This document shows positions 1-40,800 of a stretch of 64,000 bases of DNA, in pieces. Origin of the DNA: Lampris incognitus. Taxonomy: Eukaryota > Chordata > Actinopteri > Lampriformes > Lampridae. The position numbers and the translations under genes are program-made. Positions within the stretch are counted from its first letter, which is position 1; each line of letters starts with the position of its first letter. Below the pieces are notes generated by a model. The model did no database searches and had not been told where the DNA came from. It was given only the letters and a program-made list of their open reading frames with translations. The DNA lies in the NCBI RefSeq assembly GCF_029633865.1, contig NC_079230.1, positions 32,135,358-32,199,357 on the forward strand. Direction: 5' to 3'.

Positions 1-1401
1 GATGAGTCCTTAAATGTGTAGCTCAAAAGAAAGAGTTAGACTGAAAGCAATCCCGAGATTTTTTCCCCACTGGTGATCCTTGGGGTGGACGACAACAGGG
101 TGACATCCATTTTTTAACTACAGCCAAGCACTCGTCTAAATATCATGGAGTGATCGTTTCACTTCGCAGGTACATATACAGTTGACTGTCATCTGCATAG
201 CAAAACTGATTCCGTGACTGTAAATTATTTCACCAAATTGTAATTATCCATCCATTATCCACACCGCTTATCCTTACCCAGGGTCGCTGGAGCCTATCCC
301 AGCAGTTAGTTAACGAGGAAAAAAATCGTTTACCGCTAGTCTCACTTTTTGTCACATTCATTCAGTTAACTCACCTGTTCACTAAAAACCACCATTACAT
401 GTTCCACATTAGACCCACGGGACCCTGTGGTTGTGTAGTGGTGGTACAGAATGGTTGTTTATCAGAGGATATTGTCCTGGCTGTGAGTGGACTTTCAAAC
501 CTATGCTGTAGTTTTTTTTTTTTAATGTTACATTAATTATGTTAGTCTTTTCTTCAAAGTTGATCATGTGATATGTGTCTTTTTACTTTACATTGATTTT
601 AGTAGCTTTGTAAAGAAATTAAAAACACGAGTATATATTTTTGATATAGTTTTTGCCTCTACCAACACTACAAGCTGAAGAGAGCGGAGTGAAACAATAA
701 AAATGGAGCTGACCTCTCCGTGGAAAATCATGTGAGGGAATTCTAAATAGTTTGTACCTTAAACTTGTACCGCCGCCTCTGTGGTTACTCATTAATCTCG
801 CTGCGTCTGTCAGTGACACCATGTAATTATCAACTATGGATTAACTGCTCAGCATCTGACCAAAATATTATTTTGCAAAGTAAGAGTTTCAAGTGTGGAA
901 AAGAATTCAGTGACCTTAGTGACACACATGGATAATTTCTAATAAGTCACGTCAATATGCTAGTTTTGCCAGTTCATGTACCTTTTGTTTGTGATGTTAT
1001 TAATTTAGCTGCATTGTAACTGGACCCAGTGTGATGTGAATCATGTTTTATTTGTGTCACTACTTGTGCTTCTTCTTGGCTGTTAGAATGAAGATATTGC
1101 TATCATGGCCTTAACTGGTGATCAAGCAGTAGCCTAAGTGGTATTAGCTGCTATAGGCCGTTGGTGTATCAGCACAGCACTGTTGAGATGTAATAAGATG
1201 TGTTTAACAGTAGACCACTAGAGTTAAAGGGTACTGTCTGTGTATTATCTCTATGAAGTAAACAATGTTTTCCCCTTCTATCCCACCACCTCCTGGGATA
1301 AATGAGGATTGTAAACCATTTCAGCAAAGTAGGTGGGTTGACTGACTCTTTATGAAGTTGTCTTGCTGATCCTATAGTAAATACTATCTTGTTGGTGTCA
1401 G
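1..1401. other. sh3tc1 5' intron or flank, no gene seen
   Basis: AT-rich sequence with no recognisable exon apart from a short antisense SINE 3'-end fragment near 246-312. It is presumably an intron of sh3tc1, because the exon at 1402 begins mid-codon. Confidence 0.5.
246..312 (-). mobile_element. 5'-truncated SINE fragment
   Basis: TCCATCCATTATCC followed by GGAGCCTATCCCAGCAG is the reverse complement of the 3' end of the SINE at 7806-8205, including its (GGAT)n tail. Confidence 0.7.
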
Positions 1402-28541
<27,140 letters not shown>

Positions 28542-28638
28542 GTGAGGAAGACTAACTCACTCACACAGCTGTACATAGATATTACCACGGGAACTATTTC
28601 AACTGTTCCACAGACTTATCAACTAGACCTCTTATGCG

Positions 28639-29699
28639 TGCTCAGTAATCCAGGTAAGGTCACCACAGAAGGTTGAACCAGTTCATCTGGACACAACGTT
28701 TATTGAGAGAAACGTTTCACCACCATCTAAGTGACCTCGTCAGTCTCACTCATGCTCATGACAATGTGCGTATGAAAACGATCGTTGGCTTCGGTCCTTA
28801 TGCCGCTGAGATCTTCTCCTCCACGTGGATGGCTGCTCCATCTGCCCGTCCCCAGAAGTCCACAAGCTCGGTGTCATTATGGGCGCCACCCTCTCATTCA
28901 GTCACACATCAAATCTGTCACCAAATCTGCTTTCTTTCACCTCAAAAACATCTCCAGCTCCGGCCATTACTCTCAGACCCCTGGGGCAGAGACCCTCATC
29001 CACGCCCTCATCCCCTCCCGTCTGGAATATTGCAATGGAGTCCTGTCTGGGGTACCTAGCAAAGCCCTAGACAGGCTTCAGTATGCGCAGGATTCAGTTG
29101 CCAGGGTGCTCACCCACACCAAGCCCTGGCAACACACCACTCCCACCCTTGTCCACCTTCACTGGCTCCCGGTCAGAAAATCCTCCTCCTCACCTATTAT
29201 CCCTCCGTGCCCATACCCCCCCCCCAGTACCTATCGGACCTCCTCAACCCCTATATTCTGTCCCGGAATCTGCGGTCTGCAGACACGGCCTGCTTCCATC
29301 CCCCACACCAGCCGGCAGACTTCTGGGGATGGAGGCTGTAGTGTGGCAGACCCCACCCACCCTATGGAACCCTGTTCCAGCAGAGATCTGCAACGCTGCT
29401 TGTCTGGACAATTTTAAGAGACCACTGAAACCTAGGGTTTTACTGAGGCCTGGTGGTCTGCAGACTTTTATCTTTCCTCCATCTTGTTTTGCTATCTCGT
29501 GTAAAGCGTCCCTGGGTTTCTTGAAAAGCGCTGTACAAAACTAAGTTGTTGTTGTGGTTGTTTATAAGGGTGGGGACACCTGCAGTCAGGTGAGACTGAA
29601 GAGGTCACTTAGATGATGGTGAAACGATTCTCTCAGTAAACGTTGAGTCAGATGAACTGATTCACCTCTCTGTGGAGTCCTTACCCGGATTACTGAGCA
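28639..29699. mobile_element. inverted-repeat MITE interrupted by an L2
   Basis: The ends are TGCTCAGTAATCCAGGTAAG and TTACCCGGATTACTGAGCA. The arms pair imperfectly over about 110 bp, both including the CATCTAAGTGACCTC..CAGTCTCAC segment. The centre is interrupted by L2 sequence at 28805-29555. Two other copies are at 5660-7015 and 21063-21212. Confidence 0.8.
28805..29555 (+). mobile_element. L2-type LINE 3' end
   Basis: FHLKNIS, LEYCNGVLSGVPSKALDRLQ and HTTPTLVHLHWLPVR mark the C-terminal RT region. Several frameshifts follow. It ends AAAGCGCTGTACAAAAC. Confidence 0.87.
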
Positions 29700-29726
29700 C
29701 CAAGACACGGCACACCACGGACACCC

Positions 29727-30592
29727 ACAGTGCACACCTGTGTACACACAGTACACACGTGGGGACACACAGTACACACGTGGGGACACACAGTACACAC
29801 GTGGGGACACACAGTACACACCTGTGTACACACAGTACACACGTGGGGACACATTGGTACACACAGTAGACACATGGGGACACCTGTGTACACACAGTAC
29901 ACACGTGGGACACACAGTACACACGTGGGGACACGTTGGTACACACAGTAAACATGTGGGGACACGTGGTACACACAGTACACACGTGGGGACACGTTGG
30001 TACACACAGTAGACATGTGGGGACACGTTGGTACACACAGTAGACATGTGGGGACACATTGGTACACACAGTAGACCTTGTGGGGACACCTGTGTAAACA
30101 CAGTAGACATGAGGGGACACCTGTATAAACACAGTAGACGTGGGGACACGTTGGTACACACAGTACACACGTGGGGACACCTGTATAAACACAGTAGACA
30201 TGTGGGGACACCTGTATAAACACAGTAGACATGTGGGGACACCTGTATAAACACAGTAGACATGTGGGGACACATGTATAAACACAGTAGACATGTGGGG
30301 ACACGTTGTACACACAGTAGACTTGTGGGACACCTGTGTACACACAGTAGACATGTGGGGACACATGTATACACACAGTAGACATGTGGGGACACGTTGG
30401 TACACACAGTAGACATGGGGGGACACCTGTGTACACACAGTAAACATGTGGGGACACATGTATACACACAGTAGACATGAGGGGACACGTTGGTACACAC
30501 AGTAGACATGGGGGGACACCTGTGTACACACAGTAAACATGTGGGGACACGTTGGTACACACAGTAGACATGGGGGGACACGTTGGTACACA
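29727..30592. repeat. about 30-bp minisatellite running into an assembly gap
   Basis: Units of CACACAGTAGACATGTGGGG with ACACGTTGGTA or ACACCTGTGTA. The open frames on both strands (CVYTGVPTCLL-like repeats) are artefacts. Confidence 0.93.
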
Positions 30593-30792
30593 NNNNNNNN
30601 NNNNNNNNNNNNNNNNNNNNNNNNNNNNNNNNNNNNNNNNNNNNNNNNNNNNNNNNNNNNNNNNNNNNNNNNNNNNNNNNNNNNNNNNNNNNNNNNNNNN
30701 NNNNNNNNNNNNNNNNNNNNNNNNNNNNNNNNNNNNNNNNNNNNNNNNNNNNNNNNNNNNNNNNNNNNNNNNNNNNNNNNNNNNNNNNNNNN
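30593..30792. other. assembly gap (200 N)
   Basis: Exactly 200 N within or at the end of the minisatellite. The true length is unknown. The missing sh3tc1 exons may be here. Confidence 1.
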
Positions 30793-31256
30793 TCATTCTC
30801 AACATGTTTTGCTGCAGCAAAGTGCCCCAACGTTTCTTTCATCGTATGTGTGTGTGCGGTGTATAGGCATCAAACCTGTGATGATTGAAATACATTGAGC
30901 ATGGTTGGAAAGCCAACGTGCCATTAGATAGCCTACATTTACAAGTAGTTATTTGTACACTGTGGAGGAGCCTCGTTCACCACATTCACTCCCCCGTCTT
31001 ACGAACTCTCAGCTAACTTCGTTGAATCCCAGTTCTAAGCTCAACCCACACCCGAGCCCACCCACAACACACCACTGAAGAAGAGAGGACCCTCCAGAAG
31101 GTCTTCCCTTTTATGGTACAAAAACACAAAACTGGATAAATAAACATGGCTGAGTGGAACCCCCTCCCTGTGTCGTATCCGCAGAGCCGAGAGTAGAGCT
31201 GTCGGCTGTCTCGGGTACGGAGGTCATGTTAATGTGGAAATCTGATCAGCATAAAG
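30793..31256. other. intergenic or sh3tc1 intron, nothing recognised
   Basis: Unique-looking sequence. I looked for the terminal TPR exon motifs of SH3TC1 in all frames and did not see them. Confidence 0.5.
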
Positions 31257-31475
31257 GACCTTTCCTCCAGGTCTTCCTCCAGGTTTTCCTCCAGGTCTTC
31301 CTCCAGGTTTTCCTCCAGGTTCTCCCCCAGGTCTTCCTCCAGGTTCTCCCCCAGGTCTTCCTCCAGGTTCTCCTCCAGGTCTTCCTCCAGGTTCTCCTCC
31401 AGGACTTCCTCCAGGTCTTCCTCCAGGTTCTACTCCAGGACTTCCTCCAGGTTTTCCTCCAGGTTTCCCTTCCAG
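31257..31475 (+). repeat. 12-bp minisatellite
   Basis: Unit CTTCCTCCAGGT with variants, about 18 copies. Each unit resembles a 3' splice site followed by a 5' splice site (CCTCCAG|GT). Confidence 0.92.
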
Positions 31476-31756
31476 GTTTTACAGATGACGTTTCTTTTTA
31501 TTTTGCAAACGTGTGAAGAGTTAAAATGAAGCGCGAGGGGAAAGAGTCTGCACCCTCCTGGCCGGAGTCATTCCTCAGTCATGACGTTGTCTCTAAGAGA
31601 TGAGTGCACACTTCAGAGACTCTGCAACAACAAGATCCATGTGGAGACCGACGAAATCCTGAACGTCTCACCAAGCCCACCACAAACACTGCAGAGCTTT
31701 GGCTGTTATTTGTACCATATGAAAACACCAGGGGCTGCCACTGTGTCAACACGTGC

Positions 31757-32297
<541 letters not shown>

Positions 32298-32645
32298 ATA
32301 CCAGGAGAAATTTGAAAATCAGATTCCAAATGTTCTACTGCTGGATGAGAAAGAACAATGACCACTTATTTTAGGAGAGGGTCAAAGGTCACACCTTGTG
32401 GCACATTATGTGTGAGAATACCATAGCCTGAGGGTCAGTGAGTGACCAAACCACTGTCAATTACTGTCAGTTGCTGTTGAAGTGCTGTTCTATGTTTCTG
32501 CCAGATCTATCTATTTCCTTTTTCTCTTTTCCTTTTTGTTTGGGTTGTTTTGTTTTGTTTGATACTCTGTTGACCTGCTGTGCTGTCACCTGCATTGGCA
32601 ACATTGTAATTAATGCAGTCATGCCAATAAACCATCACTGATTTG

Positions 32646-32916
32646 AGAGGGAGAGAGGGGGGAGAGAGAGAGGGAGAGAGGGAGAGAGGGAGGGAGAGAG
32701 GGAGAGGGAGGGAGAGAGAGAGAGGGAGAGAGGGAGAGGGAGGGGGAGAGAGAGGGGAGAGAGAGAGGGAGAGGGAGGGAGAGAGAGGGGGAGAGAGTGG
32801 GAGGGAGAAAGAGGGGGGAGAGAGAGCGGGAGGGAGAGAGAGGGAGAGGGAGGGGGAGAGGGAGAGAGGGAGAGAGAGGGAGAGGGGGGAGAGAGAGCGG
32901 GAGGGAGAGAGGGGGA
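32646..32916 (+). repeat. (GGGAGA)n purine tract
   Basis: A 270-bp near-pure purine strand. A LINE-like 3' tail (TGCCAATAAACC) ends just before it at about 32640. Confidence 0.92.
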
Positions 32917-33039
32917 ACTGAACTTGTGAATATGCGTAGCTCGAGTGTGACGTCATTGGTAAGTTGACTTTATCCACGGAACAAGTGGAGGATGAGGAGT
33001 TCAGAGAGGAGGTGATTCGGTGCATCAGTGAGGAAACAG

Positions 33040-34070
33040 CGTTTATGTGCAGCGGGTCGTAACGCCAAGGTGCTGGTTGACAAACTAGAGAGTAAACATG
33101 GATAATGTCTCCCTGGCCGCTGCGTGGCCGCGTAAACCCCGGAGCGGTGCCCCCGTGGTGGGGGGCAAGGGTCCCGTGGTTCCTCCCAGCGCGCCCTGTG
33201 ACTGATGCTGTCTAATAAACATGTCCACGGAGGACAGCAACAATGCACGTGCGCTGCTGCGCCACCGTGTCTAACCCAGCTGCGCCGTCCTCCCTCCGTG
33301 CAGACCGGACCAGACCGCTCCACGTGACGGTCCGGTGTTCGTCCGTCCTTAGAGGTGGCCGCTACGACAGCGTGCTGTCGTGCCCGGGTGTGCGATAACG
33401 CACGAATCCCTCCGTGTTTGGATAAGCCGGGCGCAGGGAGCCTGGGACAAGCCTACATTTACTTTCATCCACATACATTCCGTCTGTGCCTCCAGATGTT
33501 GTGAGGGTACATGTCGACCTCTGGATTTCAATGTCAAGGTTATTTATCGAGTGGTCCAAATCGTAAAGTCGGTAATATTCTTTAAACTGGACAAGAGCGG
33601 TGACGCTGTGTGTTACGTGGAGGAGCGCAGCGCGCTCCATCACCACGCCTCCAAGAGACGCGGGGGTTCAAATCTCCTCCTCTCGGAGCAGCTTTCCACA
33701 CACGTCTGAACAGAAAAGCAGCAGACGGACGACCTCATCTTCAGCTCGGAGATGGAAAAGCGAAGCGCCCCGGCTGTCAGCTGCTACTGACGGAGGGAGA
33801 CTTGCTGCAGCCCGTTAAAGACCCGTTTGGACGGACGGTTACGCGCACGGTGGAGATTCGACTCGAGTTTTCAGCTCTCAGAACCCTGGACCCGTCTACT
33901 CCGATCCGTTCCTCTTGAGCGAGAAACCAGCCGGCTTCTTCTGTGGACGTTAGATTCACCCGGTGAAGGTCCGACAAAGGGATGAGTAAAACTGCGCAGC
34001 GGTGTAGGTTTGCGCTCGAGATTCTCCAACGAACACGATTCACGTGCGAACGTTTGTCCCTTCCCATGTT
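33040..34070 (+). promoter_or_regulatory. CpG-rich probable htra3 promoter and 5' region
   Basis: CpG density is much higher here than in the flanks, and it lies directly upstream of the htra3 start codon. An E-box CACGTG is at 33321-33326, and a full CRE palindrome TGACGTCA lies just outside at 32948-32955. No TATA box or exact transcription start can be assigned by eye. Confidence 0.5.
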
Positions 34071-34071
34071 G

Positions 34072-34345
34072 CCTGATTCCTAACCTCCAGTTCCTGATTT
34101 CTAACCTCCAGTTCGTGATTCCTAACCTCCAGATCGTGATTCCTAACCTCCAGTTCGTGATTCCTAACCTCCAGATCGTGATTCCTAACCTCCAGTTCGT
34201 GATTCCTAACCTCCAGATCGTGATTCCTAACCTCCAGTTCCTGATTCCTAACCTCCAGTTCGTGATTCCTAACCTCCAGATCGTGATTCCTAACCGCCAG
34301 TTCCTGATTCCTAACCTCCAGTTCCTGATTCTTAACCTCCAGTTC
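34072..34345 (+). repeat. 21-bp minisatellite just upstream of the htra3 start
   Basis: About 13 copies of TTCCTAACCTCCAGWTCGTGA, ending 48 bases before the ATG. It is open on both strands because 21 is divisible by three. It may lie in the 5' UTR. Confidence 0.95.
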
Positions 34346-34392
34346 AGGGGACAAGAACACAACTCACGAAGCAAAACGCAATAAAATTAAAA

Positions 34393-34807
34393 ATGCAGGT
34401 CCTGCTGTTCGTCACCGTTCTCCTTTACCTCAAGGACTTTGGCGCCGCAGAGCCGAAAGCCAAGTGCCCGACGCGGTGCGACGTAAGCACCTGTCCGAGT
34501 CCGAGCTGTCCGAGCGGCTACGTCCCGGACCGCTGCAGCTGCTGCCTGGTGTGTGCCCAGGCTGAAGGCGAACCCTGCGGCCGGAAAGACGACCTCCCCT
34601 GCGGGGACGGCCTTGAATGCAAGCACCCGACGGGCAAGCGGCTGTCCAAGGGCTTCTGTCAGTGTAAAATGGGCCATAAGGTTTGCGGCAGCGATGGGAT
34701 GACTTACGGCAACGTCTGCCAGCTGAAGGCAACCAGCAGGAAGGCCCTGCAGCAGGGGCTCCCCGACATCAGCCAGCTCCACAAAGGACCGTGTGAAGCC
34801 AGCGTAG
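34393..34807 (+). CDS. htra3: htra3 exon 1: signal peptide, IGFBP and Kazal modules
   Basis: It begins [20 protein letters not shown], a cleavable leader. Then come clustered cysteines, including CSCCLVCA and CGDGLEC (IGFBP), and [19 protein letters not shown] to KGPC (Kazal). The donor is GTAG|GTAAG; the open frame beyond 34807 is intron. The exon is GC-rich. Confidence 0.96.
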
Positions 34808-37800
34808 GTAAGACTGAAGCGTTGCTTCACCTAAACGACACATATCAAATGTATCTGAAGTGGAAAAAAGACTCAAACTCTTTAAACCAGCTCTCGGGGC
34901 ATTTGCACCCCAGCAAGAGTCGCCCTGCCATGTCGTCACTTTGGTTCTCACGCCGAAGTCCCCATTGTTTTACCCATTTAAAAACAACAAATCCCCCAAA
35001 TAAGATCGGTGTTTAAGGTCGGTAACAGGGCTGAGTCAGAGACCGTCTAAATCAGTCTGTCACTTTACTATAGGACAATTTCAACACTGAGATAAATGTA
35101 TAGATATGTATAGAGAATCAACATCCCAGTGACCCCCCCCCCAATGTCACAACAGGCGACGTTAGTCTAAGTCATGGTCCTGCAGTCAGTCGGTCAGTAA
35201 ATAGTCTTCTACTTGGTCCAAGTCAAACCCCCAAACAAACTACACATACATTCCAACATGAACCAAACATTTGAACACGTAAAAAATTAACATAAATCAT
35301 AACAATTTCCCAGCCCCAAAATCCTTTGCGCAGAACAAAGTGCTATACTGCGGCCCATCCCCTTGGGTCGCTACATAGCCCCCATCTGAGGGGTCATGGC
35401 TGGTGAACAGGCCACTTGGGGCTCACAGGAAGCGCAACTGGAGGAGAGTCACACTGATCGGTGCATGGGGTGCTGCTGTCGCCCCCTTCCTCAACAACAG
35501 GTGGAGCAAGGGGCAGTATGGGGAGAGTCTGTCCTGGTGCAACACCACCACGCGCCCCTGACCGGGCATGCGCACCTGGTACACCACTTCAGACAGCCGG
35601 CCCACGACCTTCAGGGCCTCTGCCAGTGGCTGCGAAGCTTGGGGGAAATCCCCTTCTTGCGGGTGGGACAATACACCCATACCCTGTCCCCTGGCATGAA
35701 GGCCTGCCCAAGGCATTGTGTGTCATCAGAATCAGAAATACTTTATTCATCCCCGAGGGGAAATTGGGTGAAATTGGTTCATAGGTACTCTTCTGCTGCA
35801 TTCCGGGGTTGACCTGGGCCTGGCGGGTGCAATCACGGACCACCTGTAGGTGATCTCTCAGTCTTCGGAAGTAGTCCGTTTATTTTCCCCCGGGAATCTC
35901 AGGCTTCGATGGGACCCCGAACACCAAACACACCGGTGTCCGGCGCGCTGGTCCAAACATGAGAGCAGCAGGCGTGCACTCCCTGTTACTTTGGACAGGT
36001 GACCCCAAGTACTTAAACTCATACGCCTTTGTCACCTCTACTCCTTGCATCCTCACCATTCCTCTGTCTTTGCTCTCATTCACGCATATGTATTCTGCCT
36101 TGCTCCTACTGACTTTCATTCCTCTTCTCTCCAGTGTTTGTACATATGTAATGCAAACAATAATATGTGCCTCTGAACTTGAGATACATACAACTGCCGA
36201 AAAGATAGGGGTCTAGTCTTGTTGGTCAATAACTTACAACCTGGGAGCATTTCCATGATGGCTTCTCCCAGAGCGGCTTTGGTTAAGTCACCTACCGATT
36301 TCCTTCTACACCTGACTTACTCGTGAATTTTAAAGTGTAATTAGGGTTGTAGAACTCGAGTATGGACTCGGGTAGTCAGCATTTTGAAAGTCTTGGTCTC
36401 GCCTGGGACTTGACCTCATAATGATTCATCTTGACTTGGTCTTGGACAGTACAGACTCGAGATAATTCTTCAAGACCTTTAAATGAACTCTTTTAAAGAC
36501 AACAAGAAACAGCATCAGAGACAATCTTGCTTCCATAAAGTGACATATATCAAAGGGAACTAGGACATTACAGCAGATCAAAACGTAGGGAGGGATGTGA
36601 TTTGATCCTTCAGGATTTGACTGGATCGTGCCAAACATTTGATGATATTATTGGTTGGAATGTGGCCCACCCGCTAGCTCAGACCTGGTGACATAATCAC
36701 AAAAACCTGTCTGTTTTAGAAGAAGTTAAAGTTAATAGATTTTGATATAAAATAATTTTTGTATCGCCCCCCCCCCAAGTTGTTGAATAGGTGCATAATA
36801 TAAGGGGGGGGGGTAAAAAAAAACAATTTTCATTTCACAGTCTTTAATCTTTTAAATCAATATCCGAGATCAATAGTGTGCAATCTACTCTGATTTTCTA
36901 TTTCATTATTATCAGTTTATGTCTGAAACTTTATAACAGTTGAATGTGGAACTTTCCTTCCAGAGGAAAACAGCCTCAGTAAATGTTAAAGTAAATATTA
37001 GACTACAGTGTCGAGAGATGCTGACTGAGGTAGAGTACTGCATTTAAAGTTACGGTGTAGAATAGGATCTGCACTGTTTTAGTGGACTTGACTCGGACTG
37101 GATAAGCTTCGGTCTCGGACTTGACTCGGTAAAGACTTGTTGTTGACTTGGGTGGTCTTTATTACAAGGCTAACAGCAATTAAGTCACAAGAACAACATT
37201 GCTACTGAACTGCTTGGTTGGCTGGGCCACTCCATTGGCGAGTGCCATCAGATGTGGACCGTTAGCGTCTCATTAGCAGCAGGTTCCTTGTGAGTAAATT
37301 AAAAAACTCGTGCGTGGTGTAAAAAGACAGCATTTCACTCAGAAAAATGAAACTGTGAGTGGCTTTTCCCATGTCGATCACACACCTTACTTTGGGCAAC
37401 TTTGTTTTTTAGAATGGGGTTTGGGACAGGGAACTATCCACCATCTTATGACTACCGTATGCTACCAAATAAAGACACCAGACTGGCCCATTCTATAAAT
37501 GTTATGCGAGCCAAATAAATAAGAGAAAACATCTGAGTAATATCCACTGGAGTTGGTAAACAATATTTAGAGGGCATGTGCCGCTTTAATGGCCTATTAA
37601 AGTTGAGCAAACCAGTAGCATGCCTGTCTGTGACTAGAAACCCAACAGGGGGCTTAAAGTGGGCTCATTAGATAATAGTCTTTAATAGTAGGCATTCCAA
37701 GAAAGTAAAATGAAGATTCCCCTTGGCACCGGTGTGGGATCAGCCAGTTTAATGTTTTTCCCATTTAGCACAGGATGTGGGACAGTGAGTTCAGCTCAGT

Positions 37801-40800
37801 GCTCTGGAGCCACAGTAGGAATTGCTCCCCTTTATTATCCCCACACAGACAGACGGCCAAACAGACAGACAGACAGGAACCCACACAGACATGCCCGGGT
37901 CATTATTTTCTGGAGGAACGTCAGCATTCCTTGCTGCTTTCTTCATTCAGAGCTTGCTGTCTGTCCCCTGGTCACCTTGCTTGCAAAGCATTCTCCATGT
38001 AAAAATAAATGTAGTGACACGTCACTAGCCCTGAAAAGATCAGCCTCCATCCGCTACATACTGAACACATCTACTACATAGATGAACACATCCACTACAC
38101 ATATGAACACATCCACTACATACTGAACACATCTACTACATACTGAACACATCCACTACATACTGAACACATCTACTACATAGATGAACACATCCACTAC
38201 ACGTATGAACACATCCACTACAGATATGAACACATCCACTACATAGATGAACACATCCACTACATACTGAACACATCCACATCTGCTACACTGATGACCA
38301 TATCTCCTGCACACATGAGCACATCCGCTACATACATCAACACATCCGCTACACATATGAACACATCCACTACACATATGAACACATCCACTCCACGTAC
38401 GAACACAACCGCCACACACATGAACACATCCTCTACATAAATGTACACATCCGCTACATACATGAACACATCCGCTACACATATGAACACATCCACTGCA
38501 TATATGAACGCATCCGCTACACACATGAACACATCCACTACACATATGAACACAACCACTACACACATGAACACATCCACCACACGTATCACCACATCCA
38601 CTACACATATGAACACATCCACTGCATACATGAACACATCCACTACACATATGAACACATCCGCTACACACATGAACACATCCGCTACACACATGAACAC
38701 ATCCACTACATACATCAACACATCTGAGCTGGTCTTGTTAAAAAAAAGGAACATCTGGAATGTGAAGTGCTTTTTCCCTTCTCAGATTTCTCAGGAAAAC
38801 ATTCGAGGCAAAAGTTGGACGAATTTTCATACTTTCTTTCATATCTTAGCGTATGTAAACTGTAGCGCTGTGTATTTTCATATGTTAGCATATGTAAACT
38901 GTAGCGCTGTGTATTTTCATATCTTAGTGTATGTAAACAGGCTTTTTAGCAACTTTAATAAACCATCAACTCATAATTAGTTTTACTTCAATGTTTTCCA
39001 ATTTTAGCAGAATGAACAAACCTCTCAGAAAACTTGCAGCATTTCCATGCAGTCGCCTCCTGCTGGTCATACCAGAGTTTAAACAGGCAACATGGAACTG
39101 AGGACATACCGTCACTGACTGTGAGAAATTAAACATGGACATGGCCACAGGCAGGGCAACATGCAGTGTCCACAGCAGTGTCCACAGTGTCCAGCATCCA
39201 CAGTGTCCCCAGTGTCCATAGCATCCCCGGTATTCACAGTGTTCACAGTAGCCCCAGCATCCACAATGTCCACAGCGTCCCCAGCATTCACAGTGTCCAC
39301 AGTGTCCCCAGTGTCCACAGTGTCCCCAGCATCCACAGTGTCCACAGCGTCCCCAGTGTTCACAGCATCCGCAGTATTCACAGTGTCCCAAGTGTCCACA
39401 GCGTCCACGGTGCAATAGTATGCATGTCTTGCTTTGTCTTAAAGAAGGGGATGCAACTGACCCACATTACCACTGTCCTAAACAGTAGAATGTGGTTTGA
39501 AACAGATGACACATAAACATGGACGTGAGTTCTGCCGACCGCTGACGGACCGACTTCAACACTAATCAACACCACACACCATTGTATGGTAGTTATTAGC
39601 GTTGGTGTCCATGGCGAGATGTAAACACAGGAAGGAGGTGGTTACTGGTCAGAGTGGTGCTACACGGTCTAGTTCCACTCTGATCATGAGGTCTGTATGG
39701 TGTCTGGGTTCAAAGAGTCTGTCTGTCTCTGTCTCGCTCTGTCTGTCTGTCTGTCTCTCTCTGTCTCTCACACACTCACAGAAGTTCATGTGCCACTGGA
39801 GCATTAAAGCTTTAACTGGAGTGATGGGCTGAGGGAGGGTGTGCTGGTTGCTGACCTCTCCACCCTATAATCCAGCTATTGTTGTAAATCATTCATTAAT
39901 CGCATCAAGATTAGCTTCATTTTGAAGATAATTGTCCTGATTGACCAGTTGCTGCAGGCTTCTTTTAGGGGTTTGGGGTTGTAAATAATACATTTTGCCT
40001 GTAGGTATGTTCTGAGTTTCCTTATTGCGGACATAAATACTGATGTATTTTATGCTGCAGTTGTTTGTTTTAGCTTTTGTCTACATTTCAAATGTCATTT
40101 AACAGTATTAGAAGTCTTTTTTTTCACAATTATGTGAAAAGTATCACAAACCCACTTTCTTCCGTTTGGTTTTATGTCACTGGGTGGGTTTCCATTAACC
40201 TGCTTAATGCACAGTTTGAAATTGTGAATTAAAAACCCATAATGGAAACGTGACTTCCGAAAAAACTCTCAGATATCACAAAAAAAGTTTATACACTCAC
40301 ATGAGGACATGGGGGGGTTTTCAGACGATTCGACAAAGTAATATTTCACAAAATGTACATTTTTCACATTTAGGGGGACTGTCCATTGATCCAACGGCCC
40401 GTTATTCTGAAACCCCAATAGTCCAAAAAAGGTCACACTGGACTGAAAGGCCGTTTGTCCTGTAGCCCATTATCCCCAAAACAAACAGGAAACTGGTATG
40501 ACCACTGCAGTAAAAACCGGAAGTCAGTGGACTACAGTTATGCACAGAGCCGATTGATCAAGAGCTTCATGGGATAGAAGAAGTCATTCGGGACATGTTC
40601 CAGCCGACGGTGCGGCCAGTCAAGCTTGATGGCACCAGACTGATGAGGAGGGAGTTCCAGCACAAAATAGGCACCAACCTGAGACCAGTCGCCCCCCCCC
40701 CCCAGTGGTCAGAGGGGACTCTACAATACTGCCAGCAGCTATTGATCATCCATTAGACATCCAGCGCAGCATCCAGATGGGCCTGTCATTACCCACAGCC

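Noticed and set aside
29586..30842. Cys- and Val-rich frames across 29.6-30.8 kb
   Set aside because: They translate a GT-rich minisatellite and run through the N gap.
31154..31740. Candidate extra sh3tc1 exons after the gap (AG at 31183; frame from 31581)
   Set aside because: The translations show no TPR pattern and no match to the family C-terminus; the donors are weak.
32980..33060. Short acidic frame VEDEEFREEVIRCISEETAF as a possible exon
   Set aside because: No family was recognised, it is followed at once by a stop, and no convincing splice sites fit.
33600..33918. Frames of about 100 codons in the CpG-rich region before htra3
   Set aside because: High GC lengthens random open frames on both strands; there is no recognisable product.
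34808..35016. Read-through of htra3 exon 1 to a stop at 35016
   Set aside because: The GTAAG donor at 34808 and the in-phase exon 2 show this is intron, although an intron-retained short secreted form cannot be excluded from sequence.
38156..38754. CSGCVHM-type and [12 protein letters not shown] repeat proteins
   Set aside because: They are 21-bp minisatellite translations open in several frames of both strands.
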